Origin: Laspinema palackyanum D2c
GTDB taxonomy: Bacteria; Cyanobacteriota; Cyanobacteriia; Cyanobacteriales; Laspinemataceae
Direction: 5' to 3'
Assembly (NCBI RefSeq): GCF_025370875.1
Contig: NZ_JAMXFD010000008.1
Location: forward strand, 136,862-200,861
DNA: 64,000 nucleotides
In this document: in pieces, positions 25,219 to 35,625 of the stretch
How the letters are laid out: each line of letters starts with the position of its first letter
Position numbering within the stretch: position 1 is the stretch's first letter
Translations under genes and position numbers: made by a program
The notes under the pieces: model-generated
The model's database searches: none
The model's input: the letters and a program-made list of their open reading frames with translations, nothing else
Told to the model about the DNA's origin: nothing

Positions 25219-28176
25219 TCAGGGTCCAAATATCCATTCATCGGCTAACATCAACCCGTCTTCTTCCCGGGTGACATCAGGAATGAGCGGACTGACGGAG
25301 TGCCAGTCCGCCCCTGTAGTGAAGGTGCGATCGCTGGGGATTGTGGTGGCGATCGCACCTTCACTGTCCGGCCAAATCTGTTCCCTGAGTGCGTTGGCAG
25401 CATCCAATGTCAGATGTGGATTGAGTTTCGCGATCCAGGTTTCAGTCCCTCCCGTAGCCATGCCGCCTAAATCACCGTCGGTTGATCCAGCGAGGTAAAG
25501 ATTGCCTCCCCCATCGACGGCGATGCCTAAAACTGTATCAAACTCACTCGATCCCAATTGCTCGATCCATAATTGCTCCCCATTGGTGTTATATTGTGCA
25601 ACCCAGATGTTTCTGGAATTGCCCTGTACTAAATCTGCCCTCGTGGTTCCAGTCAGGGAGATATTCCCGGCTGGATCAATGACCAGACCCTCGGCCCGTT
25701 CCAAACCCTCCATTTCCAAGGGCTTAAACCACTCTTGTTCCCCATTGCTGTTATATTTAGCCAGCCAAGGACCCGAGAAAGAGCGATCGCCATGACTGTT
25801 CATGCTATATCCAGTGAGGTAGACCGCTCCGAAGGGATCGAGGGCCACCTTTGTAGAACTGAAAGCCGTGTAATTGGTTTCTAACCGGGCCTCCCACAAC
25901 GGTTCCCCATTCGTGTCATACTTGGCGACCCAGGGCGAGGCGGATAAGGGGGCTAACTCATTAAAATCTGTATAGCCACTCAGATAAAAAGTTCCTGCGG
26001 GTTCGACGGCGAGGCTGGTGGCGTAATCCAACGACTCGGTAGGAAACTGCTTGACCCACAAGGGGTTGCCTTGGGGGTCATGCTTGGTAACCCAGGACCC
26101 GACATCTCCCCGAGGAAACTGGGGGTCGGCGGCCCTAGTCCCTCTCACATAGAGATTGCCTGCCTGATCTAAGGCTATCTCCGATGCGGAATCGTTGAAT
26201 GCTGAGGGGTTCTCTCGGATGTCGTAGGTGGTCACAAAATTGCCTTGGGGGTCGTACTGAGTCACCCAGGCATCACTCCCCCGGTAAAAATAGCCACTTC
26301 TGACCGAGGGGAATCCCGGAGAGTATTGGGTCAATCCGGTGACAAACACATTCCCGGCATTATCCAGGGTGAGATTGGTAGAGATGTCGTAGTAATCCTG
26401 TCCGAAATTCTGCCGCCAAACTTCCTCCCCTTGGGGGTTATACTGACCGACCCAGAGGTTGGCCCAGGCATGGGTATAGCCATTTACGGTCAAGGTTGCT
26501 CCGGTGAGGAAGAGATTGCCTGCGGGATCGACTGCCATGCCATTGAGTGAGTCGCTGCCAGATTCGCTACTCTCGAATTGGCGAATCCATTCGAGACGAC
26601 TGGGGAGGGTGGGGGGAATTTGAGTGCGGGTCAGGGTAAACTCGGTTGGACCGATCGCACTGCCCTTGCCATCGGTGGCAGTAAACTCAAAGCTGTCATT
26701 GCTGTAACTCCAACTGTTGGAGTGATAAAATAGCAATCCGGCATCGATATCCGCTTGAGTAAAGGTATCCTCAAGGGTTAAGGCCGTTTGATTTAATATC
26801 AAAGCGCCTTGTTTAGGAATAGATGTGAGGGTATAGACGATCGCATCGCCGTCGGGGTCGCTCACTTGTAACTGAGTCGGGGCGATCGCCACCGTTGCGC
26901 CTTTCTCGAAGGTGAGTCCCGTATTCTGAGTTAAAATTGGGTCAGCATTGGGCAATATTTGGGCAATCCAAGCATCATAGTCACCGGGATTACTGCCGCT
27001 TAAGTCCCCTAATGTCCATCCCCCTAAATAAACTCGACCGGCGTCATCTACGGTCATTCCAAACGGGGAGTCGGCAGCGGTAGACCCGAATTGAAACCCA
27101 CCTAAGCGATCGCCGTTGGTATCATATTGTGCGACCCAAATATCGGATTCTCCCGTATTACTATGGCCTTCAATAGCCCCCCAAGTGTTTCCTGTTAAGT
27201 AAATTCGGTCATTGCCATCAATCTTGATGTCTAATGCACCCTCTGAATTGGCTGAACCGAATTGTTCTATCCAGACTAAGTTGCCCGTGGGGTCATATTT
27301 GGCAACCCAGGCATCCCAACTGCCTGCACTGCTCTCTCCTAATGTTCCCTCGGTCCATCCGGTGAGATAGATATTACCGGCACTATCCAGGGCCAGACCG
27401 TTGGATTGGTCTTCACCTTCTGTTCCGAATTGCCTCACCCACTGCTGCTGTCCGGTACTGTCATATTTAGCAACCCAAGCATCAGCATCTCCGGCCTTGG
27501 CAGCGCCTAAACTGCCAAAAGTATAACCTGTGACATAGAGATTTCCCGCCCGATCGCCCTCAACGCCGGTGGCCCGGTCTTCCGATGGAGTGCCGAGTTG
27601 CTGAACCCAGAGGAGATTACCATTGCTGTCATATTTGCCAAACCAGGCATCGGATTCTCCCCGATTGACTCCACCTAGATCCCCCCAAGTGTCTCCGGCA
27701 ATATATACGTCGCCCATGCTATCCGTGGTGAGACTTCGAGCATCATCGGTGGTAACACTGCCGAATTGTTTAATCCAGAGGGGATTGCCATTGCTGTCAT
27801 ATTTGGCAATCAAGGCGTCATATCCTGCACCGTTGGTTTCTGCCAAGGTGCCGGAGGTCGTGCCAGCAATGTAAAGATTGCCTAGAGGGTCGCTCGTGAG
27901 AGTATAGGCGCGATCATCCTGGGCGCTGCCGAGTTGTTGAATCCAGAGGGGAGTGCCATTGGGGTGATATTTGGCAAACCAGATATCCCAGTCTCCTTGA
28001 GGCGTTCCCCCTAATCCGCCTTGGGTTTGTCCTCCGAGGTAGAGGTGTCCGAGGGGGTCTCGGGCAATGCCATAAGCGCGATCGTCGTTGGCGCTGCCGA
28101 GTTGCTGAATCCAGGGAAGTTGCGGGTGAATCGTGGTGGAGTGACCCGAGGCGTCGGGTTCGCTAACCGTTAGCAT
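25219..28176 (-). CDS. SBBP beta-propeller repeat protein with an internal cadherin-like domain
   Basis: 985 residues. Repeats of about 60 residues with WIQQLGSxxDDRAxGxxxDxxGNLYLxGxTxGxLGG and WVAKYDxxGN occur on both sides of one cadherin-like module (about 405-525; DPDGDAIVYTLTSIPKQG, then YSNDSFEFTATDG). The pattern is that of SBBP seven-bladed propeller repeats of exported proteins. No signal peptide is visible, which fits a T1SS substrate or a C-terminal signal I cannot recognise. It lies 113 bases downstream of the 1964-residue gene on the same strand and is probably co-expressed. Role: surface or extracellular binding, by inference. Confidence 0.88.
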   Translation of the reverse strand: MLTVSEPDASGHSTTIHPQLPWIQQLGSANDDRAYGIARDPLGHLYLGGQTQGGLGGTPQGDWDIWFAKYHPNGTPLWIQQLGSAQDDRAYTLTSDPLGNLYIAGTTSGTLAETNGAGYDALIAKYDSNGNPLWIKQFGSVTTDDARSLTTDSMGDVYIAGDTWGDLGGVNRGESDAWFGKYDSNGNLLWVQQLGTPSEDRATGVEGDRAGNLYVTGYTFGSLGAAKAGDADAWVAKYDSTGQQQWVRQFGTEGEDQSNGLALDSAGNIYLTGWTEGTLGESSAGSWDAWVAKYDPTGNLVWIEQFGSANSEGALDIKIDGNDRIYLTGNTWGAIEGHSNTGESDIWVAQYDTNGDRLGGFQFGSTAADSPFGMTVDDAGRVYLGGWTLGDLSGSNPGDYDAWIAQILPNADPILTQNTGLTFEKGATVAIAPTQLQVSDPDGDAIVYTLTSIPKQGALILNQTALTLEDTFTQADIDAGLLFYHSNSWSYSNDSFEFTATDGKGSAIGPTEFTLTRTQIPPTLPSRLEWIRQFESSESGSDSLNGMAVDPAGNLFLTGATLTVNGYTHAWANLWVGQYNPQGEEVWRQNFGQDYYDISTNLTLDNAGNVFVTGLTQYSPGFPSVRSGYFYRGSDAWVTQYDPQGNFVTTYDIRENPSAFNDSASEIALDQAGNLYVRGTRAADPQFPRGDVGSWVTKHDPQGNPLWVKQFPTESLDYATSLAVEPAGTFYLSGYTDFNELAPLSASPWVAKYDTNGEPLWEARLETNYTAFSSTKVALDPFGAVYLTGYSMNSHGDRSFSGPWLAKYNSNGEQEWFKPLEMEGLERAEGLVIDPAGNISLTGTTRADLVQGNSRNIWVAQYNTNGEQLWIEQLGSSEFDTVLGIAVDGGGNLYLAGSTDGDLGGMATGGTETWIAKLNPHLTLDAANALREQIWPDSEGAIATTIPSDRTFTTGADWHSVSPLIPDVTREEDGLMLADEWIFGP

Positions 28177-28289
28177 GGTTGATGCCTTCCTTCAGAGGGT
28201 TCTTATATTATGAACGAAACTAGGCGATCGCATCAAGGGGTAGGAAAACTTGCCCCAATTGAGGCGATCGCCTGCACTCATCGGTGAGT

Positions 28290-31200
28290 TTAGGTCAACG
28301 GAATAAAATACTCAGCAACCATTGTCTGGGGTTCTATTCCCTTGGCGATCGCCAGGATTTCATCGCCTAATGCGATCGCCGTTCCGCACTGGTAGGAGAA
28401 GAAATTGAGGAGATTGAAGGTTAATCCCTCACCTAACACAAACGAGTCTTCTCCAGGGGTAAAATCGGCAATCAGATCGGTCCCGAAACCCGACTGCACG
28501 ACAAAGCGATCGCGTCCCGTACCGCCGGTGAGAGTATCATTCCCCAAATCGCCACTGAGGAAATCATCCCCGTCGCCGCCATAGAGGAGGTCATCATCCT
28601 TGCCGCCATACAACGTATCATTGCCACTGCCGCCAATCAGAGTATCATTACCGGCGTTGCCTTCTAACCAATCATCCCCGGCACCCGCACAGAGAAAGTC
28701 GCGATCGCCGACGGAACCCAGGGGTACATCGCTGCCGATGCCACCTCGGATGGTATCGTTGCCATCCTCGCCATAGAGAGTATCATCTCCTAAATCTCCA
28801 AATAACAGGTCATCTCCAGCGGAACCGCACACAATATCATGATCTTTGCCGCCATGAATGGTATCGTTACCATTCCCCCCATGCAGGGTATCATCCCCTT
28901 GATTGCCGTTGATGAAATCATTGCCATCCCCGCCATAAATCAAGTCTCGTCCTCCAATATCGGGGACATTGGGATCGCTGGTGCCGCCGAATAAACTATC
29001 ATCTCCCTGATCTCCCATGAGGATATCATTTCCTAAATCCCCATAAATCAGGTCATTATCTTTGCCACCGTAAGCGATATCGTCATCTTTGCCACTATAG
29101 ATGGTATCGTCGCCTTCGTTGCCATTGATCAGATCATTGCCTCGGTTACCAAAGATTAAATCGCGATCGCCATCAGGACCGATGGGGGTTTCGCTGCCAT
29201 TTCCCCCGAGAATGGTATCATTGCCGAGGTCACCATACAAGATATCGTTATCCAGGTTACCCAAGATCAGATCATCGTCTTTGCCTCCGTGAATGATATC
29301 ATTTTCTCGACCACCATAGAGGGTATCGTTGCCTTCGTTGCCATTGATAAAATCATTGCCTTTGCCGCCTTCGATGCGATCGCGATCGATGCCAGGACCG
29401 ACAGGGAATTCGCTGCCAACCCCTCCCAGCATATAATCATCCCCGGTATCACCATACAGAACATCTGTACCCCCTTTCCCCCAGAGAAAATCATGTCCGG
29501 CAAATCCTAATATCCCTTCATGGCGATCGTCCCCGAAGATGACATCATTTTCTTCGGTTCCAAACAGGAAGATTTCCACCGGGGGTCTGTCTTGCGGTCC
29601 ATAAAAGATAATTTCTGGCGGGGGTGGAACCGGACATTTACACCCACCGCTTGGCGAGGGGTCGCTAGGGACGGGGTTGCAGGTGTTTGTGCTGTTGGTA
29701 TGCGGTATTCCATTGGGAGGATTTGCCGGGGGATTCTCAGATTCTGGGCGATCGCCATTCACAGGAGAATCCGGGATTAAAGGACTATTGCCGTTACCCC
29801 CGTTAGTACCTGGATTATTGCCGCCATCGCTTCCTGTACCTGTATTTCCGGTTCCTGTACCTAGATTATTGCTGCCATCGCTTCCTGTACCTGTATTTCC
29901 AGTTCCTGTACCTGGATTATTGCTGCCGCCATCGGTTCCGGTTCCTGTACCTGTACCTGGATTATTGCTGCCGCCATCAGTTCCGGTTCCTGTACCTGTA
30001 CCTGGATTATTGCTGCCGCCATCGGTTCCGGTTCCGGTTCCTGTACCTGGATTATTGCTGCTGCCATCGCTTCCTGTATTTCCGGTTCCTGTACCTGTAC
30101 CTGGATTATTGCTGCCGCCATCGGTTCCGGTTCCTGTACCTGTACCTAGATTATTGCCGCCATCGGTTCCGGTTCCTGTACCTGTACCTAGATTATTGCC
30201 GCTATCGGTTCCGGTTCCTGTATTTCCAGTTCCTGTACCTGGATTATTGCCGCCATCGGTTCCGGGTCCTGTACCTGGATTATTGCTGCCGCCATTGGTT
30301 CCTGTACCTGTATTTCCGGTTCCTGTACCTGGATTATTGCTGCCGCCATCGGTTCCGGTTCCTGTACCTGTACCTGGACTATTGCTGCCACCTGTATTAC
30401 CGCCACCTGTGCCACCGCCACCGTTAGGCGATTGAATGGTTAAATCAAAGGTATCCGTAATGCTTGCACCGGACTGATCTGTAACGGTGACAATAATCGG
30501 GAGAGTTCCGATATCGGTTCTTCCAGGAGTGCCGGTGAACGTGCCGTCATCCTTGAAGGTTAACCAATCGGGAATAGGGTTTCCATTGGCGAGGGTAACG
30601 GTATAGGTTAAGCGGTCCTTGAAGGCAATAATATCGGCATCATAGAACGTATTATTTGGGATGGGGAAGTTAAAGTTGGTGCCTGGAGTGGTGGTTTGAT
30701 TGTCGAGGGGATTAAGGAGGATGGGGGGAGCGTTAATGTTTAAATTAACGGTGGAGTCAGTCTTGGCATAGTCAGTACCGTCAAATCCATTCCAAGTGAA
30801 ACTCACCGGACCATTAAAGTTCTCATTGGGGACAAAGGAGAGTTTCTGGATATCGGTGAGAGCAATTTCCCCGGGATTTTGGATTGGTTTTCCATCCAAA
30901 ATTAGGGTCCCATTCGTGGGAAGAGAGGTAATGGAAATTGTCTTGAGGGTATCCCCATCAGCGTCTGTAAATTGATTGGTAAAATACTCAGGTTTAAAGA
31001 AGAAGGGAGTATTTTTGGTGCCGGTTTGATTGAGGGTTTCGAGGGTAGGTGGGGTATTAGCGTTAATGTTTAAATTAACGGTCGAGTCAGTTTTGGCATA
31101 GTCAGTACCGTCAAATCCATTCCAAGTGAAACTCACCGGACCATTAAACTTCTCATTGGGGACAAAGGAGAGTTTCTGGATATCGGTGAGAGGAATTTCT

Positions 31201-34184
31201 TGGGGATTTTGGATTGGTTTCCCATCCAAAAGTAGGGTTCCGGTGGTGGGAAGAGAGGTAATGGAAATTGTCTGGAGGGTATCTCCATCAGCGTCTGTAA
31301 ATTGATTGGTAAAATACTCGGGTTTAAAGAAGAAGGGAGTATTTTGGGGGCTGGTTTGATTGAGGGTTTCTAGGGTAGGTGGGGTATTATTGATGTTGAC
31401 GAGAAAGCTTCCGAGTTCGGCGGCGATCGCATTGCCGGTGGTATCGGTGACTTGGTTTCTTTGCAATGTCACCGTATAAGTGCCGTTATCGCTCTTATCC
31501 CAACGGCCCCCGGGAGGGGTAATCTGGTAGGTGACGTTGATGCCAGGGGAATTGCCGGTGTAATTGGGGGTGGCGATCGCCGTAACCTGGAGACTCTCAT
31601 TCTTGGGTCCCGTGACCAGAATATCCCCAATATCCAGGGTACTCCAGTCGATCGCCCGGTTATCGGTAAAAGTGACGCTGAAACTGTAGGTTGTTCCGCC
31701 TACAGTGGTCACCTCTTGGGCCATAAAGTCTTTAAAACCGGGCGGTATCGAGTCTGTCGGTCCGGGAGACCCGATATCTAACCCGCTATTGGTTCCAGCT
31801 AAGGTACTTTCATAAGCTTTGGCGACGACTGCCGTGGGTTCGCCCGGTTGACCGATCGCACTGGTCAACCAATTGCTACCATTATCATTGGCTGTTCTCA
31901 AGTCCTCTTCGCTGAACGTGAGAGAGTTTAAATACAAGGAAGCACCGGGGGAAGGCGTCGGCCATCCCCCAGTTGTGTCATACGCTACCTCATCAATGGC
32001 TGTGGTAAACCCCAGGGTATAGTTACTAAAGTTCCGCCATAACCCGATGCGATCGCTGGTGTTACCCAATCCCAATTCAGGCCAATTACTGACGGGAATC
32101 AGGGGAATTTCCCCGGTATCCCACCCTGCCTTAAATGCCTCGGGAGACAGGTTGGTATTAAACAAAATCCCCGTTTTCCCTGCTGCGATCGTACCCCCAT
32201 TAATATTCGCCGCCTCTAGGTTAGCACCAGCATTGGCAAAGACAAATCCTGTTAAGTCTAGGGGTTGATCCGTCGGATTGTAAATCTCCACCCACTCCCA
32301 GTGTGGTTGGTCATTGCGGGGATGGTACATAATTTCCGTAATCACCGGGAGAACCTGTTTCTCATAAGCGCCGATATCGATCGCCTCCCCAACCTCGCGC
32401 TGGAATGGGTTACCCCGTTGGTCAGTGACTAAATCAGTGTTAAGATTAAGATCACCCAAATCAATCGCCGGAGACCCTAAAGTGAGGGCATGGGTTAATG
32501 GAGACCCAGTAGGTGCGCCATTCAGTGCTAAAGTCGGAGTGATGACAGCGTTAATGTCGCTCACACCGAGGGATTTAAAACTGTAATTTGTATCAGCAGT
32601 TAAGTTCTGGATGCCGGTCCAATCGCCGATCAGGTTGTACTCTGCTCTGCTCACCGGACCCGAAATATCCCGGTGGACATCACCCGGGCTATTATCGGTG
32701 TTTCCGGCCACAATGGTATGGCTGATGTCGAAGTAACTTCTCGCCTCTTCATTATTAAAATTAAAGATGCCGCCACCGTTGCCGGTGTCCTTGCCATCAC
32801 GATCAGCGGTATTAAAAGCGATCGTGCTGTGATTAACGGTTAGATTTCCTTCACTGTATAAACCCCCACCGTCGTTTGCCGCCCGGTTATTGGAAATCGT
32901 GGTATTAGAGATATCCGCCGTGCTACTATTTTGGATGCCTCCACCATGTTTGCCCGCTTCATTGTTGTTAATGGTACTCCCAATTACAGTCAAGAATTGG
33001 TTATCTGTATGCCGGATTCCTCCCCCTTCATCCTTAGCAACGTTGTTAGAAATGCTACTATCGATAACCGTCAGAGTCCCCGCATTATTAATCCCTCCCC
33101 CGTCATCCTCCGCTCGGTTGCCAGTGATGGTACTCTGCTTCAGGGTCAAAGTCCCCGCATTGTAAATCCCACCCCCATCACTGGTATTGTTGTTTTCGGG
33201 AGTAGAGGGAATATTGGCCCAGCCATTTTTAACCGTGAGATTATTGAGAGTAAGGTGAGCATTAGCCCCAACATGGAAAATCCGGAAACCGGATGCACCC
33301 TGAGCGCGAACGATTTGAGCCCCGTTGCCATTAATCGTTAGCTTATCCGTCTGAATCGAGGGTAACCCGTTGGCACCGAGGAGAGAATTATCAAAGTCTG
33401 TGAGGGTATAGGTACCCCCGCCCAAATTGATGATACTATCTTGACCATCATTATTAGCCGCTGTAATTTTAGTAATCAGGTCGTTGACATCTTCCGCATT
33501 CACCGTATAGATTTTTTCGGCTAGTAAAGCGTTATAGCCCGCGATCGCCTCGGATTGGAAGGGTAAGGGGGCCTCAATATTTCCCGTCCTCACTTCTAGG
33601 GTCCAGTTGCCATTTAATTCAGCACTGCCGGTTAAATCATCGGAGGCGGCAATATCCGCACCCGTCAACTCCGCTAGTTTTTGCAGGAAGGTAATCCCTG
33701 CATCCGAGGTCCCGACATTACATCCATACAGTAAGATATCCGCCCCCTCACTGAGGGCCGCCCGCAGGTTCTGCCATTGGGGAAGATAGGCATCCAGAGT
33801 CTCGGCATCCAGTTGAGTTGTGCCGAGTTGGACCCTTCCGGAACTTCCGTGAGAGACTAGATGAATGCTGTCGATGTTCGTCCGACCCGCGATCGCCTCC
33901 ATGATTTGGTCGATGCCATCGCGATCGCCATCCAGCACGATCGCCTCCGTATCCGGTGTCAGAGCATCCAGGAGGGTTTGTTGCTCAGAAACCCCTGCAT
34001 CGATAAAGACTAGGGTGCGGGACTCCGTTAAAGGCGGGGTTCCTTGGATGGGAGGTTCTGGAGTGGTATCCAGGCCCTTATACCGTTTTGAAATTCTGGA
34101 CAAGTGGTTGACTGAGTGCGATTGTGGGTGGTTCATTGCAAATACATCCCCGGAAGATATAGTGTTAATAATCATCTTGAACAC
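28290..34184 (-). CDS. Giant DUF4347/beta-helix/lamin-tail/RTX surface protein
   Basis: 1964 residues; MNHPQSH at 34136 is an alternative start. DUF4347 occupies about 55-225 ([38 protein letters not shown]). A right-handed beta-helix follows to about 610 ([12 protein letters not shown]). A lamin-tail domain lies at about 615-745 ([25 protein letters not shown]). Two almost identical 110-residue cadherin-like modules and a putative Ig domain come next. A Gly/Thr/Asn linker spans about 1255-1475, and RTX nonapeptides (GGxGNDxLxG) run from about 1540 to 1900. The RTX block implies calcium-dependent folding after type I secretion. It is probably a cell-surface or matrix adhesin. The exporter is not adjacent. 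Confidence 0.92.
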   Translation of the reverse strand: MFKMIINTISSGDVFAMNHPQSHSVNHLSRISKRYKGLDTTPEPPIQGTPPLTESRTLVFIDAGVSEQQTLLDALTPDTEAIVLDGDRDGIDQIMEAIAGRTNIDSIHLVSHGSSGRVQLGTTQLDAETLDAYLPQWQNLRAALSEGADILLYGCNVGTSDAGITFLQKLAELTGADIAASDDLTGSAELNGNWTLEVRTGNIEAPLPFQSEAIAGYNALLAEKIYTVNAEDVNDLITKITAANNDGQDSIINLGGGTYTLTDFDNSLLGANGLPSIQTDKLTINGNGAQIVRAQGASGFRIFHVGANAHLTLNNLTVKNGWANIPSTPENNNTSDGGGIYNAGTLTLKQSTITGNRAEDDGGGINNAGTLTVIDSSISNNVAKDEGGGIRHTDNQFLTVIGSTINNNEAGKHGGGIQNSSTADISNTTISNNRAANDGGGLYSEGNLTVNHSTIAFNTADRDGKDTGNGGGIFNFNNEEARSYFDISHTIVAGNTDNSPGDVHRDISGPVSRAEYNLIGDWTGIQNLTADTNYSFKSLGVSDINAVITPTLALNGAPTGSPLTHALTLGSPAIDLGDLNLNTDLVTDQRGNPFQREVGEAIDIGAYEKQVLPVITEIMYHPRNDQPHWEWVEIYNPTDQPLDLTGFVFANAGANLEAANINGGTIAAGKTGILFNTNLSPEAFKAGWDTGEIPLIPVSNWPELGLGNTSDRIGLWRNFSNYTLGFTTAIDEVAYDTTGGWPTPSPGASLYLNSLTFSEEDLRTANDNGSNWLTSAIGQPGEPTAVVAKAYESTLAGTNSGLDIGSPGPTDSIPPGFKDFMAQEVTTVGGTTYSFSVTFTDNRAIDWSTLDIGDILVTGPKNESLQVTAIATPNYTGNSPGINVTYQITPPGGRWDKSDNGTYTVTLQRNQVTDTTGNAIAAELGSFLVNINNTPPTLETLNQTSPQNTPFFFKPEYFTNQFTDADGDTLQTISITSLPTTGTLLLDGKPIQNPQEIPLTDIQKLSFVPNEKFNGPVSFTWNGFDGTDYAKTDSTVNLNINANTPPTLETLNQTGTKNTPFFFKPEYFTNQFTDADGDTLKTISITSLPTNGTLILDGKPIQNPGEIALTDIQKLSFVPNENFNGPVSFTWNGFDGTDYAKTDSTVNLNINAPPILLNPLDNQTTTPGTNFNFPIPNNTFYDADIIAFKDRLTYTVTLANGNPIPDWLTFKDDGTFTGTPGRTDIGTLPIIVTVTDQSGASITDTFDLTIQSPNGGGGTGGGNTGGSNSPGTGTGTGTDGGSNNPGTGTGNTGTGTNGGSNNPGTGPGTDGGNNPGTGTGNTGTGTDSGNNLGTGTGTGTDGGNNLGTGTGTGTDGGSNNPGTGTGTGNTGSDGSSNNPGTGTGTGTDGGSNNPGTGTGTGTDGGSNNPGTGTGTGTDGGSNNPGTGTGNTGTGSDGSNNLGTGTGNTGTGSDGGNNPGTNGGNGNSPLIPDSPVNGDRPESENPPANPPNGIPHTNSTNTCNPVPSDPSPSGGCKCPVPPPPEIIFYGPQDRPPVEIFLFGTEENDVIFGDDRHEGILGFAGHDFLWGKGGTDVLYGDTGDDYMLGGVGSEFPVGPGIDRDRIEGGKGNDFINGNEGNDTLYGGRENDIIHGGKDDDLILGNLDNDILYGDLGNDTILGGNGSETPIGPDGDRDLIFGNRGNDLINGNEGDDTIYSGKDDDIAYGGKDNDLIYGDLGNDILMGDQGDDSLFGGTSDPNVPDIGGRDLIYGGDGNDFINGNQGDDTLHGGNGNDTIHGGKDHDIVCGSAGDDLLFGDLGDDTLYGEDGNDTIRGGIGSDVPLGSVGDRDFLCAGAGDDWLEGNAGNDTLIGGSGNDTLYGGKDDDLLYGGDGDDFLSGDLGNDTLTGGTGRDRFVVQSGFGTDLIADFTPGEDSFVLGEGLTFNLLNFFSYQCGTAIALGDEILAIAKGIEPQTMVAEYFIPLT
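29795..30415 (-). repeat. Glycine/threonine linker, degenerate 18-54 bp tandem repeats
   Basis: Units encoding [13 protein letters not shown] recur about 15 times with insertions of GNTGTG. On the opposite strand this creates a long spurious Pro/Val frame. The linker separates the Ig-type domains from the RTX block. Confidence 0.85.
30721..31380 (-). repeat. 330-bp tandem duplication encoding a cadherin-like module
   Basis: Two consecutive 330-bp copies encode nearly identical 110-residue modules (TLETLNQT...[11 protein letters not shown]...[17 protein letters not shown]). The few differences are mostly silent or conservative. It looks like a recent in-frame duplication or gene-conversion product. 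Confidence 0.85.
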
Positions 34185-34605
34185 CCAACCCCCGTATGAT
34201 TACGAGGGCCTGGGTTCTTTATAAATCAAGGCTGGACAATTTTGGTCGAAGAAAGAAAAAACTAGATCACCCTGGTTATGATCTAGTATAGTCCGTAGAT
34301 ACACGGGGATGGGTTGCACCCCTCAATTAAATGCCTAATTAGCCCTCTCTCGCCAAGCTTCAGAGGTGCAAAGGGTTTTTGTTTGGGCTGATCTCGGGCT
34401 AGGCAAAAGGGTTTACGGGGTCCTGCGCGGAAGATTACGCATCCAACCTAAAATAAAACCAACGCCTTCGGGAACTGCTTTAAAGCGTGGCCCTAGGGCG
34501 GTAAGGATTGGGGGCTATACGGGGTTTATCCGTGCCACAATCCGAGCGATCGCTGGATCAGCAGCAATCCCATCTATCAACATCAGGAGACTTTCTCACT
34601 CAACA
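34185..34605. other. Intergenic region with an 8-bp dyad, no gene recognised
   Basis: Between the divergent giant surface gene and the dipeptidase gene. CTAGATCA (34262-34269) is inverted at 34279-34286 with a 9-base loop. A frame open from 34366 leads into the dipeptidase but its first 80 codons have no protein-like conservation pattern, so I treat it as leader. Confidence 0.4.
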
Positions 34606-35295
34606 ATGAAACCCTATCAACATATCCCCATTCTTGACTGTGGCGAACCCTTGGTGGCGATTCCTGAGGAGCAGTTTGCCCTCGTGTTGCCTCATCCTTA
34701 TGAACTCTTGGGCGCACCCTACCCAGGGCGATCGCCGTTTTATCTGCGCCAAGGGGTACTGACGGCTTTAGTCCAAGCACAAACCTACCTCCATCAGCAA
34801 TATCCCCAATGGCAGATTTTAATTTTTGATGCCTATCGGCCTATCGCCGTGCAACAGTTTATGGTAAACTATGCGTTCACCGAGCAGGTGCGATCGCAAG
34901 GATTGGATCCGGAGAAATTAAGCCCCTGTGAGCGCCAAGAAATTTTAGAGCAAGTGTATCAATTTTGGGCCGTTCCCAGTCTGGACCCCGCCACCCCTCC
35001 ACCTCATGCCACGGGTGCCGCCGTGGATGTTACCTTGGTAAATGAGGGGGGTATCGCAGTGGACATGGGTTCCCCGATTGATGAAATCTCACCGCGATCG
35101 CATCCTGACTATTTTGCCCAAAGCCTAGATCTCACTCACCAAGCGTATCACACCCATCGCCAAATCTTGGCCCAAGCGATGCAACAAGCTGGATTTGCTC
35201 AACATCCCAATGAATGGTGGCATTTCTGTAAAGGGGATCAGATGTGGGCTTGGTTAACGGACCAAGAGACGGCTTTTTATGGCAGAATTGAGTAA
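34606..35295 (+). CDS. VanX-like D-Ala-D-Ala dipeptidase (M15 family)
   Basis: 229 residues from the ATG at 34606; AGGAG lies 16 bases upstream, a little far. Family marks are FDAYRPIAVQQ, where the Arg stabilises the transition state, PPHATGAAVDVTLV, which gives the zinc His and Asp of the HxxGxAxD motif, and NEWWHFC, which gives the catalytic Glu and third zinc ligand. The enzyme cleaves D-alanyl-D-alanine dipeptides or related peptidoglycan pieces. No glycopeptide-resistance neighbours (vanH, vanA) are present, so a peptidoglycan recycling role is more likely. No signal peptide is seen from this start. A longer frame from 34366 is unlikely to be translated. Confidence 0.88.
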   Translation: MKPYQHIPILDCGEPLVAIPEEQFALVLPHPYELLGAPYPGRSPFYLRQGVLTALVQAQTYLHQQYPQWQILIFDAYRPIAVQQFMVNYAFTEQVRSQGLDPEKLSPCERQEILEQVYQFWAVPSLDPATPPPHATGAAVDVTLVNEGGIAVDMGSPIDEISPRSHPDYFAQSLDLTHQAYHTHRQILAQAMQQAGFAQHPNEWWHFCKGDQMWAWLTDQETAFYGRIE

Positions 35296-35375
35296 ATTCA
35301 GTACAATGGCGGGGGTTCGCAGTCCCGCCTGATCGCTTCAGTCAGTGGAAAATTGATTTTTGACTAGGAACATAA

Positions 35376-35625
35376 GATAACGACTGAAGTCGTTACTACG
35401 AACTAAGATAAGATAACGACTGAAGTCGTTACTACGAACTGGGATAAGATAACGACTGAAGTCGTTACTACGAAGTTGGATAAGATAACGACTGAAGTCG
35501 TTACTACGAAGTTGGATAAGATAACGACTGAAGTCGTTACTACGAACTGGGAAAGATAACGACTGAAGTCGTTACTACGAACTGGGATAAGATAACGACT
35601 GAGGTTGTTAGTTGAGCCTTGATTC
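35376..35625. repeat. 36-bp tandem palindromic repeat array, 7 copies
   Basis: Units start at 35376, 35412, 35448, 35484, 35520, 35555 and 35591. Each holds the palindrome AACGACT-GA-AGTCGTT followed by ACTACGAA and a short variable tail. There are no unique spacers, so this is not CRISPR. The last, degenerate copy overlaps the 3' end of the membrane-protein gene. The same family occurs at 47853-47989. Confidence 0.9.

Noticed and set aside
29677-30435. 252-codon Pro/Val-rich plus-strand frame
   Set aside because: It is the antisense of the Gly/Thr linker in the giant RTX gene, and its low complexity is explained by that.
34366-34605. N-terminal extension of the dipeptidase
   Set aside because: The 80 extra codons have no family similarity, and the M15 domain begins just after the internal ATG at 34606.
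35376-35625. Possible CRISPR array (36-bp period)
   Set aside because: Units are contiguous with no unique spacers and no cas genes are nearby.
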